DNA of 64,000 nt from Adineta steineri (taxonomy: Eukaryota > Rotifera > Eurotatoria > Adinetida > Adinetidae): positions 808,856 to 872,855 of the forward strand of contig CAJNOI010000019.1 in the NCBI GenBank assembly GCA_905250115.1, written 5' to 3'. This document shows positions 54,208 to 64,000 of this stretch, one piece after another; position 1 is the first letter of the stretch, and each line of letters begins with the position of its first letter. The notes under the pieces were generated by a model. The model saw only the letters and a program-made list of their open reading frames with translations. It did not search any database and was not told the origin of the DNA. Both the position numbers and the translations under genes were made by a program.

Positions 54208-56905
54208 ATGTTTGCACAATATTTCACGTTTGTTGCACTTATAACGTTAAAATTAACGTTGGCAAATGATGACCCATCACTTCATCGATATCGTGGTCAT
54301 ATTTTGAAAAATAATGGAAAATATGAAATAACTACAGCATTAGCAAATGCTTATAAAGAACCTGATACAAATGTAAATAATGTATTAGCAACTGGATTTT
54401 GGGATCAGACATATAATACTACTGGTTGGTCAGTATTAGAAATTAAAACTTCACCTAATCAAACAAATTTTGATCAAGCTTATTCAGCTGGATTACTTGA
54501 AGGACAATTTACACGAGGTTTGGACTTGAATTTTTTCGAGATTAAATATAAACAATATCATTTTTTTTGTCTTGTCTAGAAATGACTGGTTGGCAATGGC
54601 AAAATAGTATAAGTGATGTTTGTGTTAATCAAGCCAAATTTTGTAATTATCTTAAACAATTTTTTGAAATACAACTTGATTGGTTATATACACAAATTGA
54701 AACTTATCCCGATGATGAATATTGGCATCAAGTATTTGAAGAAAGATCAATTTCTTTCTTTGTAGATGTTTGTTTTTATTTAGGTCGATTTACTTCTTAT
54801 TCAATTAAATGGTCTTATTGATGGAAATCAAAATACACCACGTGAACCAAGACATAGACTTGATGATCCACTTGGATTCTTGTAAATAAATTGGTTATCT
54901 TTAATAAACTATTTGTTTTTGTTCTTTCCTCTTCAATTTTAGTCTATTTCAAGTAGTTGAATCTATTGGTGATCTAGCTGCACGTTTAGGTGTACCAAAT
55001 GTTGAACGACATGATAGTTGTTCAGCATTGATTAAAGTAAAATTAAAATAAAATTATATTTAATACGAAAAAAAAGATTATTTTATTTAGATTTTACCCA
55101 ATAATACAGATATATTTGTATCTCATGCTGATTGGAGTAATTATCGAACAATGTTAAAAGTAATTAAACGTTATATAATGCCATTAAAACGATCAACAGC
55201 TGCCGGAAGTAAGATATATAAGAAATTTCGATGTCATATCACGTTATATGATTTTTTCTAGGTGAAATTATTCCAGGTGCTGATATTATTTTTTCATCTT
55301 ATCCCGGAACACTTCATTCAGTTGGTATGTTATTTTATATATTCATATAAATAAGAAATTTCTATCTATTTTTTTCAAGATGATTTCTATATGACACGTC
55401 CTGGAAAATTAACAGTAATTGAAACAACAATTGTTAATTATAATAATAATTTATTACATAATATTATTCCAATATCTGTACCTGAATGGATTCGTGTTGT
55501 AACTGCGAATCGTTTAGCTAATTCCGGTCAAGAATGGATTGATAAATTTTTTATTTTTAATGATGGAACTTATAATAATCAATGGATGATTAGTGATTTT
55601 AAACAATTTACACCAGGACAATTACCAAAAGCTGGGTAATATTCAAATTTATATAGAAAATATTTATCTGTTTTTAATAGATTCTTAATGGTTGCTGAAC
55701 AATTAGTTAATAATTTTGAATATACTGATATGACTGGAAAATTAAATCAAGATGGTTATTGGGCATCGTATAATAATGTTTACTTTCCAGATTTTCGTGA
55801 TTTATCAGGTGAAGAAGCAATGGTTCAAAAAATGGGACCTGAATTATATTCATGGGCTAATTCTTCACGTGCTAGAATATTTGCACGTGATCAAGATAAA
55901 GTTGTTGACTTACCATCAATGATTAAAATGATGAGGTAATTATCTATTTTCAACAAAAATTTATCTTATTTTAAAATTTTAGATATAATGATTTTAAAAA
56001 TGATGCTTTGTCTAAATGTAAATGTGATCCACCATATTCAGCAGAATTAACTATTGCTGCACGATGTGATCTTAATCCAGCTAATGGAACATATCCTGAT
56101 TCACCATTAGGACATCGTGTACATGGTGCAACAGATGCTAAGGTAAGAATTTATATTTAGTCGAAGAAAACAAATAAATGACACAATTAAAAATGTATCT
56201 GTTTCAGTAAACAAACTTTAATTATGATAAAGAAGATTTTATGATGAATTTTTTTAATTTATAAGTTATGACATGCTGTTAGTAGATTCTTATTTATGTA
56301 CGTCAGTATAAAGATTCTAGTGTCCTTCTAAGAAGACATTGAAAATCAACAATATGTATTACATAGGATGCTGATTTGTGTCAAATGATATATTTAGTGA
56401 CTTCATGAACGTTTTAAATAATATTGATGATGACTTGAGACTATTTCCTTTAGTCAATGATGTACTAGGTTAACTCACATTCGTCCTCAAAGTATATGAT
56501 TATCCATTTTAAAATCTTATGCATCTTCTATCCTAGCCGAGTTTCTTTTTTTATTAAGATAAACGACGACACTGTTGATTGTAAAGTGTTTTTGTCTGAG
56601 TTCTTTGATAGCTTTTCAAGACATATATTACAGATGACATCATCTACATTTGCTAATCAAAAATTCTTCTTCTTCCTATAAAGGCTTATTTTAAGTGAAC
56701 ATATATATAATACTTTTTCTTTTCATAGATTATGAATTATGCAATGATGCAAAATTTTACACTTGTTGCTATTGCTGGTCCAACATCTGATCAACAACCA
56801 CCATTTGTTTGGAGTGAATCAGATTTCGATAAAACAGTATCGCATATTGGTCATCCAGATAAATGGAATTTTACATCATTTACACCAACATGGATGTTAA
56901 CCTGA
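54208..56905 (+). CDS. PLBD-like: Phospholipase B-like hydrolase (PLBD family, lysosomal or secreted)
   Basis: About nine exons. A signal peptide (MFAQYFTFVALITLKLTLA) is followed by an N-terminal segment with GQFTR, EMTGWQWQ. The mature hydrolase start is marked by the Cys in HDSCSALIKILPNN (about 55010-55090), the nucleophile in this Ntn-hydrolase family, which matures by self-cleavage before that Cys. Downstream: SSYPGTLHSVDDFYM, ETTIVNYNNNLL, FLMVAEQLVNNFEYTDMTG, YWASYNNVYFPDFRD and a Cys-rich C-terminal segment (SKCKCDPPYSAELTIAARC). It ends TPTWMLT and TGA. A 0.58-kb intron (about 56143-56730) is the longest. Proposed role: amide or phospholipid hydrolysis in lysosomes. All hallmark residues seen are intact. 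The ATG lies 6 nt after a splice acceptor. Confidence 0.93.
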
Positions 56906-57643
56906 AATAATATTGTGATGTAGTGTATCAATATTTTTTCAATGAACAATCTGCCAATCATACTTTCATTTCTTTTTTCTTTTGATATCTATAAGGCATT
57001 TTTTTCCAATAAATAAATAAATATTTATAAAATTGTTTTTTTTATGGGAAAGAAAAGATCACCCTAAAGACATAGCAATGATTTCTTTAGATCGTTGTTC
57101 GGTATAATCCTGATTTAGCTCAGCAGTTAGTTTTAATTATTCATTCGTCTATTTTCGAATGACTAGACATCCCTTACGTGTCTTAGACCATGAAAATATC
57201 CAAAGGCTTTAAGTATGCATCACTCAAAATTCTCAGAAAATACGACTTGACTACCTGCTGCAGGGCGTGAAAAACTCTTTAAAGTGAACAATATTTTTAA
57301 TCAAAATTGACAACATACGTTTCAGTACGCCCTCTATCTTGTCAAAAGAAAAATAATGATTTCTTAAATATTAAGAATCTTCTTATCTAAATCTATGTGA
57401 TTAAATAAAAAATTTCTTTGAAAAAATTTTCAATAATATTTTGACCATTCATCAGGGTCGGTTACTAGGTATCAATCAGCCATGTTTATAAAGAAGAAGA
57501 AAAAGGAGAAATAAATAGTCGTTGTTGTCGTTGTCGTTGATCAATATAGTGTTTCCAAGTGATTGAGGTACCTATGACGACCTTGCTTGCTACAAACTCT
57601 CTCTCTCATTTTCTCCACATTATACATTTATTCTTTTTGAGAT
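56906..57643. other. Intergenic, no gene seen
   Basis: CCAATAAATAAATAAATATTT near 57006 is a good polyadenylation signal for the PLBD gene. Nothing else recognised before CFAP20. Confidence 0.5.
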
Positions 57644-58457
57644 ATGTTCAAAAATACATTTCAAAGTGGTTTTCTTTCAATATTATACAGTATTGGTAGT
57701 AAACCATTACAGATTTGGGATAAAAAGGTTTGAAAATTTTGTAATTTTTGTTTTATTAAACATATTTTTGTATTTAATCTATCTTAGGTACGTAATGGAC
57801 ATATCAAAAGAATAACAGATAATGAAATTCAATCACTTGTCTTGGAAATTGTTGGTACAAATGTTAGTACAACATATATAACATGTCCAGCTGATCCAAA
57901 AAAAACTCTTGGCATTAAACTACCATTTCTTGTTATGATTATAAAAAACTTAAAAAAATATTTTACATTTGAAGTACAAGTAAGAAAGATAAGAAAATAT
58001 GATATTTGATTTCTTAAATACGTAATATTAATAAGGTACTTGATGATCGAAATGTTCGTCGTCGATTTCGAGCGAGTAATTATCAATCAACTACACGTGT
58101 AAAACCATTTATATGTACAATGCCAATGCGTTTGGATGATGGATGGAATCAAATTCAATTTAATCTATCGGATTTTACGAGACGTGCTTATGGTACAAAT
58201 TATATTGAAACACTTCGAGTTCAAGTATGTGGAAATCAATTTTGTTTTCAAAGGAAAAAAACTCATGATATTTTTCTTTTAGATACATGCTAATTGTCGT
58301 ATTCGACGTGTTTACTTCTCGGATCGACTTTATTCAGAAGATGAATTACCACCGGAATTCAAATTATATTTACCGGTATAGTTTAAAATTGAATAAAAAA
58401 GATTTTATTTATATTTTGAATGTTTCTTTTCTTTTTATTTAGGTTCAAAAGAAATAA
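57644..58457 (+). CDS. CFAP20: CFAP20 (BUG22), cilium and flagellum-associated protein
   Basis: Five exons: 57644-57727, 57788-57979, 58036-58224, 58283-about 58376, and a last exon at 58443-58457. The translation starts [20 protein letters not shown] and continues through [56 protein letters not shown] and [20 protein letters not shown] to the end LPVQKK. It is nearly identical to animal CFAP20, an inner-junction protein of ciliary doublet microtubules that is also implicated in RNA-polymerase biology. The C-terminus is shorter than in vertebrates by a few residues. Intron 1 uses a GTTTGA donor. The last intron begins GTATAG, so intron retention would simply stop after LPV. Confidence 0.97.
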
Positions 58458-59712
58458 TTGACTTTATAAAATACATTTTCTTTTTCTTAGTTCTATTTTT
58501 TTTCAAAAAACAGAAAATAAAATCTATACGAACAAAATATTTATGATTATTCACTAGAAACAATTGTGTATATTCGTGATTTTGTTTTTTTCTTCTTCTT
58601 CTTCTTCTTCGTTTGTTTAAATGTATTGTCATCATGTTCTGCTATCTATGTTCGGAGTTTTATATATTATTCCTTCAAGCACGAAAGAAAACATATAGTC
58701 TATGATTAATTGAAAAAATATTTTTCTTTTCATTTTTGGTTTTTTTCTGGATATTATTGATATATGAAAGACAAAAAAAGAACTTTTCTACTTGGATACA
58801 AAAACTATTTATAAGTTCTTTATTATTAGAATTTAAGAATCCTATTTCATATATAATTTATCTTTTCATAGAAAAAATTTGATTCTATGAAAATCCAGAC
58901 TTTTGGTAATTCTATAGAAGTATTTATCCATTCAATTACTAGAAAATTGAATATATCAGTTTTCAAAGATAATCTTTATAAGATCATAGACTATATTAAA
59001 TATTCGATGTGTACTAATAATCTTATTATTACCTTTATTTTTTCCGATGTTTGAAAATTTTAGAAAAATTCTTCCTTTTACAATAGCTTTTAATTGGATA
59101 AAATTACCATAATATGTGTTGTGAAAAGAACAAAATTATCGTAAATTATTTGTTTATATTTATGATAAAAAAGAAAATCTAATTATTTTCACTATATTGC
59201 ATTTTCTATAATATATCAAAGAGTAATAATATCTCAAGACAACGGGTCTTTTGCTTGAATAAGTTTATTTTAATATTAATATACATAAATCTGCTTGATT
59301 ATATAAGCAGAAATAATCTCATAACCAGAGAAAAGTTGTTTTTTTGAACTTTCCGTACACAAAGAATTATTCAAAAGAACTTAAATCGTATTGTGAGTAA
59401 TATAAATTATTCCCTAAAATATCTTTTTGATTCATCATACAACGAATTTTTATAAAAATGCAAAAAAAGTTTTGAGCTATATTGACAAAAACTTTATATA
59501 TAAAATATGAAACAAAGATGTCTATACATTCTAATCAAAAATAATTCATCTCTATCAATCAAAGTAACAAATTTTATAGAAAAAAAAACAGTCATCCCTT
59601 TCAATCGTTTGGCAATACTTCATAAAAGGAATGTTCTAATCAAGAAAAAATGATAACAACAGCAATTAATTACAAACTTAAGAAAAAAAAATCGTATTGT
59701 TTTTTTTTAATA
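58458..59712. other. Intergenic, no gene seen
   Basis: Convergent 3' ends of CFAP20 and the copper transporter; AT-rich, no coding signal. Confidence 0.5.
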
Positions 59713-61010
59713 TTAATGGCAATGTTCATTATAATCAATAACAGATGAACGACGCCAAGCAAATAAAAAGTGACCAAAACCAGCACCAAGTATCACCGCA
59801 AAAAATAAATAAGTATTATATGTCATAGCGATAAGCATCAATCCATAACTAACAGTCATTTGAAGAATATGTAAAAATGTTTGAATTATATGTGGAAGTC
59901 TTAATAGACGAGCTCTAAATGAAAATAATATTAAATTATTTAATAAAATCAATAGTTATTTTTATCATGACTGTAGATCTATGAGATACTGTTTATTGAT
60001 AATGTCTTTACTTGTATTATTAGAAAAGTGTTCGCTTTATTTGCATAATCAGTCTCGACATTATATGTCAAAGTGAATACTGAAATTCATAGAAAGAGTT
60101 ACTAATATCACAATAAGTTAATAGTAAGAATCGTTTTGATTATAAGACTAAGTAGTGTATGAATCAAGACTTAGTGCTCTCAAGATCTTTATATTTATAT
60201 AGAAATAAATCAACCAAATGAACTCACTTTGGTTGTTGACGATCTTGCGTTTGAGAGCATACATCGCAACCATCACCTTTTGATAAATAATCTCGTAATG
60301 CTTTTAATGCCTCATATAAAACAGCAATAAAGAATACTACAAACCAAGAACCAATAAATGCTTCAAAAAAGAAACAAGAGATAGATTTTTATGAATGAGT
60401 TTCATAAACCTATTTACCTCCAAGCGTTTTCGTATCCCATTGATCGAATAAAATTTGTTCTTTATAACCACCGTGAAATGTCATCTTTTAATAAAAAAAA
60501 AATAAGAACTATTATAGATATATATTACAATGAGTGAATAGTTTAGACTATTTAATAATATCAGTGCGGATAATTATAAATCCATATTTAGAAATTGTTA
60601 TAGTTGCAATAAATCTGTAATATCCAAACATTAAAAAAGTCAAATCACTTCAGAATTCTATCAATCAATTTTTTAAATAGTCATTAATCAAAAGTTTCTT
60701 TATTTTATTTATGCATTGTAATCATATACAAGCAATCTTTACATTTAGAATAGATATAAAACCTCTTTTCCATACGTGGTCATCAAATGATAAGAATATA
60801 AACTAGCTCATATCAAACTTCAATCTATGATTAACTATTTAAAAAAATATATAATCTACTCACTGCCATCATCATCATATCTTTCATATGAAGACCATGT
60901 CCACTCAAATTTGTGCTTGTCTCAGATGCATGACCCATTGCATGATGATCATGGCTCATTGATGGTGTTGTAGTACTAATCATAGCGGCATGATCATGAC
61001 CATTATGCAT
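59713..61010 (-). CDS. SLC31A1-like: CTR/SLC31 high-affinity copper transporter
   Basis: Four exons, 61010-60864, 60484-60418, 60360-60228 and 59914-59713, joining in phase into about 182 residues. The extracellular N-terminus is a Met/His-rich copper-collecting region (HNGHDHAAMIS, MSHDHHAMGHASE, MKDMMMMA). TM1 is AFIGSWFVVFFIAVLYEALK. A cytosolic loop with CDVC follows. TM2 carries the MxxxM copper motif (YGLMLIAM). TM3 has GxxxG (GAGFGHFLFAW). The C-terminus ends HCH, the copper-handoff motif. Forms a trimeric plasma-membrane or endosomal Cu(I) pore. Everything needed for function is present. The ATG at 61010 lies 8 nt after an acceptor (TTTTTTGTAG), so a non-coding or trans-spliced leader is likely. 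Confidence 0.95.
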
Positions 61011-62473
61011 GCTGGATTCTACAAAAAAAAAAGATGAATGAATAAAAATATTTTTCGTTTCTTAATAATATACGATTTGTCTTTTCTTTTCTTTTCTTTT
61101 GTTTTATCTTATAACTGATGTAATAAGAATAGAAAAAAAAGGTAAATATATAAAACACATATGCTAAGAGATTACATCGAACCTGATGATAATAATTGTT
61201 TTCTTTTCTCGTTGTCACTTTTTGAATAAAGTTTAAAATAGATAAAAACACATATCAAGGCTATAATGATATAGATTTTTTGACGATAATCTCTAATATA
61301 TGACATACACATAAAACAATTGCAATATTAACATTTAGTGGATAAATAATCAAATTTAGTACAATATTCTTTCTTTTTTTTATTAGGTAGAATAAGGACG
61401 GCAAATCAATAAAAATATATATGAAGTATGTCGCTCGTAGACGGTTCATATTTATTATTAATCTTTGAAAAGAATAAAAAAATTAGTTTTATATTGTATA
61501 ATTGTGATATTTTGAATAACTTTTTTGTATTGCATTGATTCCAAGATCATATATCTGACTTTGTTTCTATATGAGAAAAAAGACATCGGATTGTAAAATG
61601 AAATTTTATTTTTTTTATTAAATAGAAATGTTTTTGTTAGAAAATGAGAAAACAATCATATGCTTTCTAATTATAAAAATTGATATAATCATATACCAAG
61701 AATGTCTCATTAGAAAATTACTTTTTCCTATTTGTATTGTAACGCTATATTTTTCCAGTAGAAAAATAATATTCAACCAACAAACGTATTATTAAACTTA
61801 AATTTATCTCAATGATAGAATTAAATTTCCACATCTAAATAGCTCAGTTTATTTTTCAGACGACGAAGAAGAAAACAACAATGTATATTTGTATTTAATT
61901 TAGTTACTTGTTAATATCCTTTCTTTTTCTATTATTCCATATAGAATTGAGTAAACCAACTAAAATATTTATGATCTTTTTCTTGATTATATATAATACA
62001 CCGTTCGGGTTATGTTACGTGTCGTCGTCATCGGAAGTAGCTGACAGTAAACATTTGTATATATATATATTTAAATGAATACGATATAGAAAAGAAAGTG
62101 CAAAAAATAAGAAAACGACAGGTCTCTTATCGAGAGACAATAACTCCTTTTGCCTTTTTTTCTCTGCTATATTTCTATCCAAATCAATTTTTTTCTCCCT
62201 TCACACAAACTAACTAACTAATGTAGCCGAAAAACGAGAAAGAGAGAGAGAGAGAGAGAAAGGCGCAGAAGAAAAAATTTAGACAACATTTACCGAATGA
62301 GATCGACATATATTGTGTATAGGTAGATAGAAGAAAGAAAACTACAGTAAAAGAAGAGAAAACTAATAATACTTAAAATTATTATTTTTTCTTTTTAAGT
62401 ATGAATTTATAAGATTATTTTTTTCTTTTTTTGTTATTTGTGTATGTGCGTAGATTGAAAAATAAAACTAAAA
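61011..62473. other. Divergent intergenic, no gene seen
   Basis: Promoter-side spacer between the copper transporter and the K2P channel. It holds a (GA)n run at about 62238-62260 and AT-rich stretches. No frame with protein features. Confidence 0.5.
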
Positions 62474-64000
62474 ATGCTGCCACAACAAGATGTATCTATG
62501 GCTTATGATGGTATTTATCGAAATGATATTTCGACGCCTCGTGGTAATAATAATACTCGTTCAAATAATGCAAATGATGGTGAACTGGACGAAGTTCAAA
62601 CATCAAAAACTCGGCTATTTTTAAAAAAAATAGGGAAATTTCTATTTTCACATGTTGGTCTTGTTGGTCTTGTTGTTGTTTATGCTGCTGCTGGCGGATT
62701 TCTATTTGAATTACTTGAAGCACATCAAGAAAAATTAAATTGTCAAGAAGCTGAAGGTGAACTTAGAGTTCAATTAACTAAACTTAAACAAAAAATTGTT
62801 ACTTATATACAATATAATACAACAACAACACCAGCAGCACCACCATCACCATCAACATCACCAACATTAACATATGTTATTGAAAGAGATAATCAATCAG
62901 TTGCCTATGATAAAATAGCTACAATGTTATATGGTTATCGAGATTTTGTTCTTGATATTGGTTCAAACTATCGTTATTATGGAGGCAGTTGTTCAAGTCC
63001 TAAATGGACGTATGCAAATGCTTTACTTTTTGCTATAACAATTATTACAACAATTGGTTATGGAAATATAACGTAAGAATAAATATACATATTTTATGAT
63101 TCAATTTTTTTTCTTTTTGCTTTATTTTAGTCCCGTGACATGTAAGAAAAATCTTTGTTTTATTTTTGACAAAAAAAATATGAAATATCATTATAGGGGA
63201 AGGTCAAATATGTTGCATATGTTATGCAACAATTGGTATGAAAAATATCAGGAAAAGAAAATTCCTTTAAATTGTTTTTTCTCTTGTTAAGGTATTCCAA
63301 TATTTCTTTTATGTATTGCAAATATAAGCGGTGTACTTGGCGAAATGTTTCGTTTTATTTATGGAAGAATATGTTGTGGACCATGTCATAGGATAAAAGA
63401 ACATCGAGAATTAGCACGTAAAGCTAAACTTGCAGAAGAAAGAGGTGTAAGTAATAATCAAACTGATGGTAATGGTTGGGCAGCACAAGATGATAACTCA
63501 TTAAAAAAACGAACAAATACACTTGCTAATCAAGCAAATGTTGATGAAGATGAAGAAATAGAAGAACCACGAGTGACTGTACCATTAACAGTAACTATGT
63601 TAATTATTGCTGCATATATATGGTTTGGTTCAATGATGTTTCATAGTTTTGAACAATGGACTTCGACACAAGCTGGATATTTTTGTTTTATTACGTTAGG
63701 TAAATATCATTTAAAATGTATTAGAAAAAAATTCTTATTTCTTTTTATTTTTTAGCAACAATTGGATTCGGTGATTTTGTAAGTAATAGAAATTCTTATA
63801 TTTATTTTTGTCGTTTTTTTTTGATTAAAATAAAAAACATAAATAATATCATAGGTACCTGGTCAAGGAGCCGATGATCCAGCTTTTAAACTTATTATTG
63901 GTGCAATCTACGTACTTTTTGGTATGGCAATATTAGCTATGTGTTTTGATTTAATGCAAGAAGAAATTGTGGCTAAATTTCGTTGGATTGGTCGTAAATG
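62474..64000 (+). CDS. Two-pore-domain (K2P) potassium channel, cut by the window end
   Basis: Exons 62474-63072, 63131-63141 (11 nt), 63197-63235 (39 nt), 63292-63699, 63756-63778 (23 nt) and 63855 onward. An N-terminal cytosolic stretch precedes TM1 (VGLVGLVVVYAAAGGFLFEL), then a long extracellular cap with Pro/Thr-rich insert. Pore 1 is ITTIGYGNITPVTWEGQ. TM2 is CICYATIGIPIFLLCIANIS; a charged cytosolic loop follows. TM3 is VTMLIIAAYIWFGSMMF. Pore 2 is LATIGFGDFVPG. TM4 is IIGAIYVLFGMAILAM. Both selectivity filters are intact, so it should form a leak K+ channel as a dimer. The C-terminus lies outside the window. The subfamily (TWIK/TASK/TREK) is not resolved. Confidence 0.93.

Overview
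The window is nuclear DNA of a eukaryote, most likely a bdelloid rotifer such as Adineta or Rotaria. The DNA is AT-rich. Animal genes are split by many short GT-AG introns, mostly about 45-70 bases. The animal content includes CaMKII, an ACK-family tyrosine kinase, a K2P channel, CFAP20 and a BARD1-like protein. These sit beside secreted genes that look bacterial (a kelch propeller and a Gly/Cys-rich secreted domain), expanded LRR and TPR families, and dispersed GGGTGTGGGTGTG blocks that resemble the TGTGGG telomere repeat reported for bdelloids. The organism call is inference; the gene calls rest on motifs read in the translations.

Layout. 0.7-5.2 kb: an hnRNP A/B-like RNA-binding protein and a BARD1-like protein, both on the minus strand. 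6.5-34.9 kb is an accessory-rich stretch. It holds an F-box-like plus LRR gene with one exon per repeat (+), a secreted kelch protein (+), an M13/neprilysin peptidase (-), a small CxxC protein (-), a USP35/38-like deubiquitinase (-) with a MITE-like element in an intron, and an EF-hand protein with long Gly/Ala-rich and Pro-rich stretches (+). It also holds the wreck of an LRAT-domain gene, a secreted bacterial-type protein (-), a TPR pseudogene (-), a UDP-glycosyltransferase pseudogene (+), a four-TM protein (-) and a second LRR gene (-). The second LRR gene is built from 141-bp exon-plus-intron units and is interrupted by an assembly gap. All four telomere-like hairpin blocks lie in this part. 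34.9-38.2 kb shows no gene. 38.2-64 kb is a conserved core: ACK-like kinase, a Cys-rich small protein, CaMKII, a phospholipase B-like hydrolase, CFAP20, a CTR copper transporter and a K2P potassium channel cut by the window end.

The genes do not form an operon or a single pathway. The clearest structural stories are: (1) LRR proteins growing by duplication of exon-intron modules; (2) decayed genes clustered around telomere-like inverted blocks; (3) unusual exon architecture in conserved signalling genes, with microexons of 11, 23 and 24 nt; (4) several starts a few bases downstream of a splice acceptor, as expected for spliced-leader trans-splicing.
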